Assembly (NCBI GenBank): GCA_041391425.1
Contig: JAWKNZ010000008.1
Coordinates: 177,269 to 241,268 of the forward strand
DNA: 64,000 nucleotides
From: JAWKNZ01 sp041391425
GTDB lineage: Bacteria > Bdellovibrionota_B > Oligoflexia > Oligoflexales > JAWKNZ01
Direction: 5' to 3'
Shown here: positions 26,959 to 35,066 of the stretch, one piece after another
Position numbering within the stretch: position 1 is the first letter of the stretch
Layout: every line of letters starts with the position of its first letter
Program-made: the position numbers and the translations under genes
Notes under the pieces: generated by a model
What the model saw: only the letters and a program-made list of their open reading frames with translations
Told to the model about the DNA's origin: nothing
Databases searched by the model: none

Positions 26959-27517
26959 AATACCTCCTTGACATCAAGGTCTGTCGCAATTTTTCTAGCC
27001 GCAACAAAAAGCCAATCGCTCAGTCGATTTAAATAAATTTGTGGCTCTGTGCGTATTTCTTCATTGTTCGACAATTCACAAACGGCACGCTCACTTCTGC
27101 GACAGATACTACGGCTCATATGCATTTGTGATATGCATCGATGCCCTCCAGGTAAAATAAAGTTTGCCAATGGAGGTAATGTTTGATTCATTGCATCAAT
27201 TTCCTCTTCAAGTCGCGTAATAGAAATCTGATCAACAACCTGCTGCTTAGAAATATCTAACGACTCAACAGGAGTTGCCAACTCACCACCAATATCAAAA
27301 GCTCATTTTGAACTACTGCTAGTCTATGGACTAGCTCAGTAAAGCAAGGTCGACCAAGCTCGCTTATGAAATCTCTAGTCAAACCAACACTAGAATTAAG
27401 CTCATCGACATGACCATAAGCATGAATTCTCAAATCATATTTAACGACTTTCCTACCATTGGCTAACAAAGTTTTTCCCTTGTCTCCTACTCTGGTATAT
27501 ATCTTATCTAAACGCAC
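26931..27517 (-). pseudogene. PduO-type cob(I)alamin adenosyltransferase, frameshifted
   Basis: Transfers adenosyl from ATP to cob(I)alamin. The first part reads MRLDKIYTRVGDKGKTLLAN with the ATP-binding loop, then YGHVDELNSSVGL. One T missing from the run at 27297-27300 shifts the frame; with it restored the protein continues LFDIGGELATPVESLDI and FILPGGH with the Arg-rich ICRRSERAV helix. Corrected length is about 195 residues, normal for the family. A vitamin B12 link to QueG is possible. Confidence 0.85.
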
Positions 27518-27632
27518 TCAATACCTCTTTATCACTGACAACCTTATCATCTTTAAATTATTGCACTATAACCACTATTCCAGGTTAACATATACTGCGA
27601 ACGGACAAGATGTACATTTATTTCATCAAAAT

Positions 27633-27669
27633 ATAAAAACCGGCGTGTGATATCCCACATTACGCTGGC
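27633..27669 (-). terminator. Rho-independent terminator of the HU-like gene
   Basis: On the minus strand CCAGCG-TAA-TGTG pairs with CACACGCCGG around GGATAT and is followed by TTTTTATATTTTG. It lies 53 bases after the HU-like stop codon. Confidence 0.6.
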
Positions 27670-27721
27670 TTATTATCAATAGAAAACACCTTAGGTAGCT
27701 AAAGACAAAACGAAGTCAAAA

Positions 27722-28036
27722 TCAATTATTCTCGCTGTTATCACCAGCGGTAGCGATGGATCTATTAACAGAGTCCCTCAACTTATCGGAAGGATGGAAT
27801 GTAACTACACGACGTGCTGAAATTTCAATCCTTTTACCAGTGTGAGATTACGCCCGGGACGTGAACGCTTTTCCTTAACTGCCCACTTTCCAAACCCAGA
27901 AATCTTCACATCCCGCCATCCTCTAATTTGCTTTTACCTCTTCCAAAATCATTTCCAAGATTTCTTTAGCTTCTTTAACAGGATAGCCTACTTTTTCATG
28001 AATCATTTCAATTAGTACATCTTTGGTTAAGGTCAT
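27722..28036 (-). pseudogene. HU/IHF-family DNA-binding protein, three frameshifts
   Basis: A nucleoid-associated histone-like protein. From the ATG at 28036 (AAGGAGTTGAAGCG upstream) it reads MTLTKDVLIEMIHEKVGYP, then meets three single-base deletions: a T near 27923-27926, a G near 27911-27915 and a C near 27845-27849. With these restored the frame gives VKISGFGKWAVKEKRSRPGR, NPHTGKRIEI and VVTFHPSDKLRDSVN, which is a standard HU/IHF fold of about 105 residues with the beta arm intact. IHF-alpha-like features are visible but HU cannot be excluded. Confidence 0.85.
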
Positions 28037-28276
28037 CGCTTCAACTCCTTAGGGAACTAGTCAGACTAAATTATATTCGAGCGGGCTTAGTATTTATCCC
28101 ACGCCGATATTTTCATAATCGAAACATCAACTTACTTAAATATATTAGCAAGTTCTTGCGATTTCGAGAAGGAAACTAGAGAAAAATTTTTCTCTCTGTT
28201 AGGTTACCTATTTAAATGAAAGGATTTTTATGAGAATCTTTCATTACTATCAACTTCGCTAATGGAAAGAAAAACC
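28037..28276. promoter_or_regulatory. Divergent control region between the HU-like gene and trpS
   Basis: 240 bases. It contains an 18-base perfect palindrome, AGAGAAAAATTTTTCTCT (28178-28195), and nearer to trpS a bulged hairpin, GAAAGGATT with AATCTTTC (about 28218-28242). Either could act in expression of trpS. No T-box features were recognised. Confidence 0.35.
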
Positions 28277-29252
28277 ATGAAAAAAAGGGTGCTTACGGGG
28301 TCTAGGACCACAGGTTCTCCACACTTAGGCAATTATTTTGGTGCATATAAGCCAGCAATAGAGCTTGGAAAAAAGTACCAGCTGTTCTTTTTTTTAGCAG
28401 ATTTTCACTCTCTCGATGATCTTCCGAGTAAAGAAAAGCTCAAAATGGACAGCCTTGACATGGCTGCGACATTACTTTCCTGCGGCTTAAACCCTAACGA
28501 AAGCATGCTTTTTGCCCAATCGGCTGTTCCTGAAGTTACAGAGCTATGTTGGATGCTTGCATGCATTGCACCTTACGGCATGATGCTAAGAAGCGTTGCA
28601 TTTAAAGATGCTCAAGCTAAAGGAAAAGTCAATATGGGGGTCTTTAATTATCCTATTCTAATGGCTGCAGATACTCCTCTACGATGCAGAGCTCGTCCCA
28701 GTAGGTAAAGATCAGAAACAGCATTTGGAGATAGCAAGAGATTTTGGACAAAGATTTAACCAACATTATAGCAACACCATATTTACAATCCCAGAACCCT
28801 TGATATCAGATGAAATTGGGCTTATCCCTGGCTGTGATGGTGAAAAAATGTCGAAATCAAAGGTAACATCATTTCTATCTTTGAATCTGACAAAAATTGG
28901 AAAAACAAATCATGAGTATAAAGACAAGCAGTGAAGGTTAGATGATCCCAAAGATCCGGAAAGCTGCATTGTCTTCAATTTATATAAGTTAGTTGCTGAA
29001 CAAGAAGAAGTTCAAATCATGGCAGATAAGTATCGAAGCGGGGGTTATGGTTACGGTCATGCAAAACTCGACCTGCTAGCAAAAATAATAGAAATTTTTG
29101 GACCTATGCGAGACAAATATGATGACTGGATGCGCCACCCAGATGACCTGCGAGATATTATCTTGCAAGGATCCCGTTCAGCTAAAGAAATAGCGATTAA
29201 AAAACTAAACCTTATACATGAACAAGTTGGTCTAATAGGAAGACCCTTTTAA
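28277..29252 (+). pseudogene. trpS: Tryptophanyl-tRNA synthetase, four frameshifts
   Basis: Charges tRNA-Trp. The class I signature HIGH appears as GSPHLGNYFGA and the second as GEKMSKSK. The frame breaks four times: two bases missing near 28671 (GATATACTCC read as GATACTCC), then one G near 28862, one A near 28901-28905 and one T near 28938. Between and after these it reads LVPVGKDQKQHLEIARDFGQ, YRSGGYGYGHAKL and the C-terminal helices to 29252. Corrected length is about 325-330 residues, normal. Since the enzyme is essential, either a second copy exists or the sequence is wrong here. Confidence 0.9.
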
Positions 29253-29262
29253 AATCAGCTAA

Positions 29263-29292
29263 AACGCCAACCGACACTAATTTATTGGCGTT
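29263..29292. terminator. Hairpin between converging trpS and oppF
   Basis: AACGCCAA (29263) pairs with TTGGCGTT (29285-29292) over eight bases around a 14-base loop. T-rich sequence follows on both strands (CCGATTTTAA and TTAGCTGATTTT). It covers the oppF stop codon. Confidence 0.5.
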
Positions 29293-30263
29293 CCGATTTT
29301 AAAACATGCTGCTTTATGGTCAACTCCGACCTGCACATCCTCAGGCTTGAAGCACTACATTCAGCTGAAGCAATAGGACAGCGTGTATTAAAAGAACATC
29401 CTTTAGGTGGATCCAACGGGCTTGGCAGATCACCTTTTAAGTATACGCTTACGTTTCTTTTCAATATCTGGATCAGGAGTCGGTACCGCACTTAACAGTG
29501 CTTTAGTATAAGGATGTTGAGGTTCTTCATAATTTCTTGAGTGGACCTTGCTCAACAATATTTCCTAAATACATCACAGCGATCGAATCAGAAATATGTT
29601 TAACAGCTGAAATATCATGAGCAATAAAAACATAGGCCAAACCAAGCTCTTCTTGTAACTCTTTAAAAGATTCAAAATCTGTGCTTGAATCGAAACATCC
29701 AATGCCGAAACTGGTTCATCACAAATTATAACTTTCGGATTAATCGCAAGTGCACGAGCTATTGCAATCCTCTGCCTTTGTCCACCAGAAAATTCATGCG
29801 GATATTTGTGAATATACCTAGGTGAAAGCCCAACCCTTTTCATCAACTCACTGATTTGCCGATTTAAATCATCTTTGTTCTTAGCAAGCCCATGAACTTG
29901 AATAGGTTCAGCAATAATTTCAAAAACAGTCATTCGAGGGTTTAAGGAGGCATAAGGATCCTGAAAAATCATCTGAAAATCAGAACGATGTTTCACTAAC
30001 TCACGGCCACTCATATTAGTGATTTCACGACCACAAATTTCAATCTTTCCCGCAGTTGGCTCATACAAGCGAATCAAAGCACGGCCCAACGAAGATTTAC
30101 CACAACCACTCTCACCGACTAAACCAAGGGTTTTACCTTGCTCCAAAGTCAAGCTAACGCCGTCAACTGCCTTAACCGTGCTTTTCAATTTTCGAAAAAT
30201 CAATCCTTGATAAACAGGAAAATGCATTTTTAAGTTTTCAGCTTTTAAGACAATCCGGCTCAT
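29282..30263 (-). pseudogene. oppF: Oligopeptide ABC transporter ATP-binding protein OppF, frameshifted
   Basis: Second ATPase of a peptide importer. It begins MSRIVLKAENL at 30263 (GAGG seven bases before; overlaps the oppD stop by ATGA), with Walker A GESGCGKSSLG, Q-loop FQDPYASLNP, signature FSGGQRQRIAIARAL and Walker B VIICDEPVSALD. Three indels then break the frame: one A near 29662, two bases near 29530 and two near 29440. With repair it reads ELQEELGLAYVFIAHDIS and SPLDPPKGCSFNTRCP, the OppF C-terminal cap. Corrected length is about 330 residues. Confidence 0.88.
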
Positions 30264-31233
30264 GGGGTAACCTCTAAATGGCATACAGAAACATGGTGTT
30301 CACTAATAACCCTTTCCGGAATCATTTGGTCCTGCCTACAAATATCCATGCTCTTATCGCATCGACTCGCAAATGGGCATCCCGGTTTTAATTTTGCAGG
30401 ATCTGGAGGCAATCCAGGTATCGAATACAGCTCATCCGTATCTTGATCTAGCCTAGGAATCGAGCGTAGTAATCCAGCGGTATATGGATGGGAATGCCGA
30501 TAAAAAATATCTCTGGCACTCCCTCTTTCAACAGGTCTGCCAGCATACATAACTACAACTTCGTCACTCATTTCAGCCACTACCCCAAGATCGTGGGTAA
30601 TCATAATAACCGACATGCCTATTTTATGCTGGAGCTCAGTTAACAATTCCAAGATCTGTGCCTGGACCGTAACATCTAATGCCGTTGTTGGTTCATCAGC
30701 GATCAATAAGTCTGGCTCAGAAATCAACGCCATTGCAATCATCACACGCTGACGCATCCCTCCGGAAAATTGATGAGGATAACAATCAACTCTAGATGCC
30801 GCTTCGGGAATCCCGACCAATTCCAAAGACTCTATAGCTTTTTTTCTAGCTTCTTTTTTTGTAATAGCATTATGACTTGTTAAAACTTCGGTCAATTGAG
30901 TTGAAACTTTTAAATACGGATTCAAAGATGTCATTGGATCTTGAAAAATCATCGAAATCTTATTGCCACGAATCATTCTTAATTCCTGTGGCGATAATTT
31001 CAATAGGTCTTTCCCTGCAAATAGCGCCCGGCCACTCTCAATCTTCCCTGGTGGCTGAGGAATAAGCCCCATTAAGGACATCATAGTCACCGATTTGCCA
31101 GAGCCCGACTCTCCGACGATGCCTAGAGTTTGCCCTTTTTCGACAGAAAAACTGACTCCATCAACTGCCTTGACAATCCCAGCTCTTGTATAAAAATACG
31201 TTCGTAGATCTTCAACCTGTAAAGTTTATTCAC
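30260..31233 (-). pseudogene. oppD: Oligopeptide ABC transporter ATP-binding protein OppD, one frameshift at the start
   Basis: First ATPase of the peptide importer. AAGGA precedes a GTG at 31233, and with one T restored near 31221 (ACTTTACAG to ACTTTTACAG) the protein reads MNKLLQVEDLRTYFY and runs unbroken through Walker A GESGSGKSVT, FQDPMTSLNP, FSGGMRQRVMIAMAL, LLIADEPTTALD and the C-terminal zinc-like CPFASRC segment. Everything after codon five is intact. Overlaps the oppF start by ATGA. Confidence 0.88.
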
Positions 31234-31235
31234 AA

Positions 31236-32143
31236 TCAATCCTTACTTGCCTTTGGATCTAACGCTTCTCTCAATCCATCACCAACAAAGTTTAGTGCCA
31301 AAAGTGCCATCATCAAGGTAAAACACGGATAGACCAGCATCCATGGATATACCTCCATAGCAGACACTCCATTCGAAATAAGTGTTCCCCAACTAGACAT
31401 AGGCTCTTGTACACCTAAGCCTAAAAAGCTAAGAAAAGCTTCTTCCAGAATAACACCAGGAATAGTTAAAGTGACATAGATAATGACCGGACCCAATGTA
31501 TTGGGAACAATATGCCGTCGGATAATACCAAAATTAGAGACCCCAGTAGCTCGAGCGGCCTCGATATATTCAGTCTTTTTAAGACTCACAACCTGCCCGC
31601 GTACAATCCGTGCCATCGTCAGCCACTGAATCGCACCGAGCGCAATAAACATAAGATAAATATTTCGCCCAAACAAAACCATCAAAATGATGACAAAAAA
31701 TGCGAAGGGCATCGCATACATGATATCAAGAGCCCGCATCATCAGATTATCGGTTTTTCCACCTATATAGCCAGAAATAGCTCCATAAGTGACACCAATT
31801 ACCACAGAAACACCAGTAGCAAGCAATCCAACCATTAGCGAAATTCTCGATCCATAAAGAATACGAGTAAACATATCCCTACCCAAATCGTCTGTACCGA
31901 ACCAATGAATGCTATCTGGCGGGACTGCTCCTAAAATCAGATCAGTTTCCTCATAAGAAAAAGGCGCTAACCAAGGAGCAAATATTGCAGCAATGGCCTG
32001 AAAAGAAGATAAATCAAGCCAATCAATGCCATTTTATTCTTCATCAGTTTACGGAAAGAGTCTTGCCATAAACTCGTGCCAACTTCCATATCATCATTAT
32101 CGATATCAACATTCGGTGCCACTGCGGCCGCAATCTCATTCAT
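31236..32143 (-). pseudogene. oppC: Oligopeptide ABC transporter permease OppC, frameshifted
   Basis: Inner-membrane permease. From the ATG at 32143 (AAAGG six bases before) it reads MNEIAAAVAPNVDID, then SLWQDSFRKLMKNKMALIGL; one T missing near 32001 breaks the first membrane helix. After repair it reads AIAAIFAPWLAPFSYEE and WFGTDDLGRDMFTRILYG and is intact to the stop, including the ATPase-contact loop EYIEAARATGVSNFGIIRRH. The start overlaps the oppB stop. Confidence 0.88.
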
Positions 32144-33054
32144 ATGATACCTTTGGATCTAAAAACGCATATGCTATATCTACGATTAAATTCATAATTA
32201 TAATAATAAAGGCGAGGAAAATCACAGTCCCCATTACTAAGGTATAATCTCTATTCAAACGCTGATTGGACAAAAAACCTTCCAAGACCAGGTATATTAA
32301 AAATAAGCTCAACTACAAGCGACCCTGTAAGCATCGAAGCAATTGCTGGTCCCATAAAACTAACAGTCGGAAGCAACCCACCCTTCAGAGTATGTTTTAA
32401 CATAATCAACCAGCCAGGTAAGCCTTTCGCATGAGCAGTGCGGATATAGTCCTGCCTCACAACTTCTAAAAGCCCGCCTCTTGTTAATCTTGAAAAATAT
32501 GCAGCGTAAATGGTACCCAAAGTAATTGCTGGTAAAACAATATCTTTGGGCTCACTCCATCCAGAAACATTAAACCAACCAAGTTTAATAGCAAAAAGCA
32601 TAACGATGAGAGGACCAATAACAAAGGAGGGCATGCAGATTCCAAGCATTGAAAGCGTCATCGGAATATAATCTCGCAGAGAATTAGGCTTACTTGCAGC
32701 TAACGCGCCTGACATCACTCCTAAGAAAAGTGCATAAACTAATCCTGCAAAGCCGACAACAGCTGATACAGGAAAGGTCTCTCCAATAATTTCATTTACA
32801 GATCTATTGGCATAACGAAAAGAAGGACCCAAATCTCCATGCGCTAGATTTCCCAGATATCTAAAATACTGGGAATATAGCGGCTCATCCATATGGTACT
32901 TTGCTTGCAAATTCTTTAAGATATCCTCAGGAACCTGCTTATCCGTATCGAAAGGCCCACCAGGAGCCAAACGAATTAAAAAGAAAGTCAAAGTGGCAAT
33001 GATCCACAAAACTGGAATCATTCCCAACAATCGTTTAAAGATGAATCGGAGCAT
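32136..33054 (-). pseudogene. oppB: Oligopeptide ABC transporter permease OppB, frameshifted near its end
   Basis: Inner-membrane permease with the standard start MLRFIFKRLLGMIPVLWII and the contact loop DYIRTAHAKGLPGWLIMLKH. The frame stops early at 32251 because of one extra T in GCGTTTGAAT (about 32256-32260). Removing it gives FFVQSALNRDYTLVMGT, the canonical family end, and a stop at 32136. This is the only clear insertion among the indels in this region. Corrected length is about 306 residues. Confidence 0.88.
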
Positions 33055-33113
33055 AGTCTGAGGTCCATATGAATATTATTAAGCACCGTTTTACTTCTAA
33101 ATTTAAATTATAC

Positions 33114-34763
33114 CTAATTGACTAACGCATAATTCTTCAAAAATAGCTTATCCTCTATGTTTGGAGTCCACTCCGTCAACTTGCCATCTTTTCCAAACAT
33201 TTTAAGCTTCTCTGAAACCAAGCGATTATTTGTATAGATATAAATTGGTAGTACAGGCAGTTCGTCTAAAAGAATTTTCTCTGCTTCCATAAATTTACCA
33301 TAACGCTCTTTTGTGCTAGTTAACAGCTTAGCCTCAGCAATCAAACTATCGTATTTCTTGTTAGACCAGCCAGTTTGATTATTACCACCACCTGTCAACC
33401 ACATATCCAAAAATGTATTGGGATCAGGATAATCTCCAATCCAACCTGCTCGTGATATCGTGTAATTCATCTTCTGTTGTGAATCTAGATAAACCTTCCA
33501 CTCTTGATTGTAGAGCTTCACATCGATACCTAAGTTCTTTTTCCACATGCTTTGAATAGCAATAGCAACCTTTTTATGATCTTCATTTGTGTTATAAAGA
33601 ATCTCTATTGGTGGCAAACCTTTGCCGTTTGGATATCCAGCATCGGCAAGAAGCTTCTTAGCTTCTTTTATAACTTCAGGAGTAACACTTACAGGAAGTT
33701 CTCCCTTAAAAGTATAGCCAGCAGTATTTGGAGGGGTGAAAGACGTTGCCGGGATCTGCCCTCCTCTCGTGACTCTTTCAACGATCAACTTTCGATCCAC
33801 CGTCATAGCCAATGCCCTCCTAACTCTGACGTCGTTAGTTGGCTTTTTTGTAACATTAAAACGGTAGTAATATACTCCCAAGTATGGATTTGACTTATAA
33901 GGATGGTATTCACCTGGGTGTTTAGCAATTTCTTTCTTATAGCTCGGTATCTTTAAGGACGGGACAGTAGTTGTTAAATCCAAACCACCAGCAAAAAACG
34001 TCTTTTCTGCGGTATCTTGTTGCTCGATCGGCATAAAATAAGCTTCATTCAACTTAATCGACTTAGCATCCCAATAGTTAGGATTTTTAACCACTTTAAT
34101 ATGCCGGTTAATTTTCCACTCGACAAGCTTGAAAGGACCATTAGAAACAATATGCTCTTCTTTTGTCCATTCCTGATCAGGATATTTTTCCACCACATGA
34201 CGAGGGGTTGGATATAGCGTTCTAAAAGCACAAAGTCTTAAGAAGAAAGGAGTAGGGCTCTCTAAAGTAACAACTAGCGTCTGCTTGTCCTTAGCAGAAA
34301 CACCGACCTTATCCGCAGTTGCTTTACCTTTATTATAACTTTCTCCATCTTTAAGATAATACAGCTGATATGCATACTCAGAAGCTATTTTAGGAGAAAG
34401 CGCTCTTTTCCAAGACCAAACAAAGTCATTTGCAGTCAAAGGCTTTCCGTCAGACCACTTAGCATCTTTACGAATTTTGAACGTATAAGTCTTACCGTCC
34501 TTAGAAAGGCTCCAAGATTCAGCCACGCCTGGAACAGGCTCCATAGTATATGGATCCAAAGTAACAAGCCCCTCAAAAATACTATCAAGTATCTTACCCT
34601 CTGGAGCTCCAGTCGCCTTTGCCGGATCTAATTCTTTTGGTTCCGCTCCGTTACCCAAACGTAACACTTGGTTTTTTGCCAGCTTCCAGTTTCCAGTGAC
34701 AGCCATCGAAGGCGTCGCCAGCAATGCTCCTATGAATAGACTAAGCAGTTTTACTCCGCGCAT
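33114..34763 (-). CDS. oppA: Oligopeptide-binding periplasmic protein OppA
   Basis: Periplasmic peptide-binding protein (SBP_bac_5) that feeds the OppBCDF importer. A signal peptide (KLLSLFIGALLATPSMA) precedes the family landmarks: GAEPKELDPAKATG, FEGLVTLDPYTMEPVPGVAESW, FKIRKDAKWSDGKPLTANDFVWSWKR and VRRALAMTVDRKLIV. GGAG sits six bases before the ATG at 34763, which is preferred over the upstream ATG at 34823. The 549-residue protein is intact, unlike the four genes after it. Confidence 0.95.
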   Translation of the reverse strand: MRGVKLLSLFIGALLATPSMAVTGNWKLAKNQVLRLGNGAEPKELDPAKATGAPEGKILDSIFEGLVTLDPYTMEPVPGVAESWSLSKDGKTYTFKIRKDAKWSDGKPLTANDFVWSWKRALSPKIASEYAYQLYYLKDGESYNKGKATADKVGVSAKDKQTLVVTLESPTPFFLRLCAFRTLYPTPRHVVEKYPDQEWTKEEHIVSNGPFKLVEWKINRHIKVVKNPNYWDAKSIKLNEAYFMPIEQQDTAEKTFFAGGLDLTTTVPSLKIPSYKKEIAKHPGEYHPYKSNPYLGVYYYRFNVTKKPTNDVRVRRALAMTVDRKLIVERVTRGGQIPATSFTPPNTAGYTFKGELPVSVTPEVIKEAKKLLADAGYPNGKGLPPIEILYNTNEDHKKVAIAIQSMWKKNLGIDVKLYNQEWKVYLDSQQKMNYTISRAGWIGDYPDPNTFLDMWLTGGGNNQTGWSNKKYDSLIAEAKLLTSTKERYGKFMEAEKILLDELPVLPIYIYTNNRLVSEKLKMFGKDGKLTEWTPNIEDKLFLKNYALVN

Positions 34764-34870
34764 AAGTATCTCCAAAATTTTTAAAGAAAAAATATAGTCG
34801 AGACAAAAATCATCGAACCTCAACTTATATTAGGGAAAAAACACAAATGCAATAAATTTCTTCATTAAGA

Positions 34871-34882
34871 TTAGATAGTTAT
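34871..34882 (+). repeat. 12-mer TTAGATAGTTAT, copy 3
   Basis: Identical to the copies at 7921 and 10011. It is about 110 bases upstream of the oppA start and 185 bases upstream of the acylase gene. Confidence 0.35.
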
Positions 34883-34980
34883 GCCAAGTTGGCCAATTGA
34901 TTGATTATTTTTTTTACATTATTTGCTTTTGAGCAGAAAATAATCTGATTAACTAGCTGAATGTCTAATCAGAAGGCTCA

Positions 34981-35009
34981 TTGACATCCTTCACCTAACA
35001 ATAGAGAAT
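34981..35009 (+). promoter_or_regulatory. Candidate sigma-70 promoter of the acylase gene
   Basis: TTGACA at 34981-34986, a 17-base spacer and GAGAAT at 35004-35009. The -35 is perfect and the -10 matches TATAAT at four of six bases. It ends 57 bases before the ATG. Confidence 0.4.
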
Positions 35010-35066
35010 TCAGCCAAAACTAATGCGCTATAGCTAAACACTACCCAGGCTCCACAAGGAACGCAC

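Larger units (their letters stand above)
34764..35066. other. Divergent intergenic region between oppA and the acylase gene
   Basis: 303 bases holding the third TTAGATAGTTAT copy, a short palindrome-like AAGTTGGCCAATT at 34887 and a candidate promoter for the acylase gene. No gene was seen. Confidence 0.4.

Noticed and set aside
28277..29252. Programmed frameshifting as the explanation for trpS
   Set aside because: Four shifts with different sizes, and no slippery-site pattern or downstream pseudoknot at each, are not compatible with programmed frameshifting.
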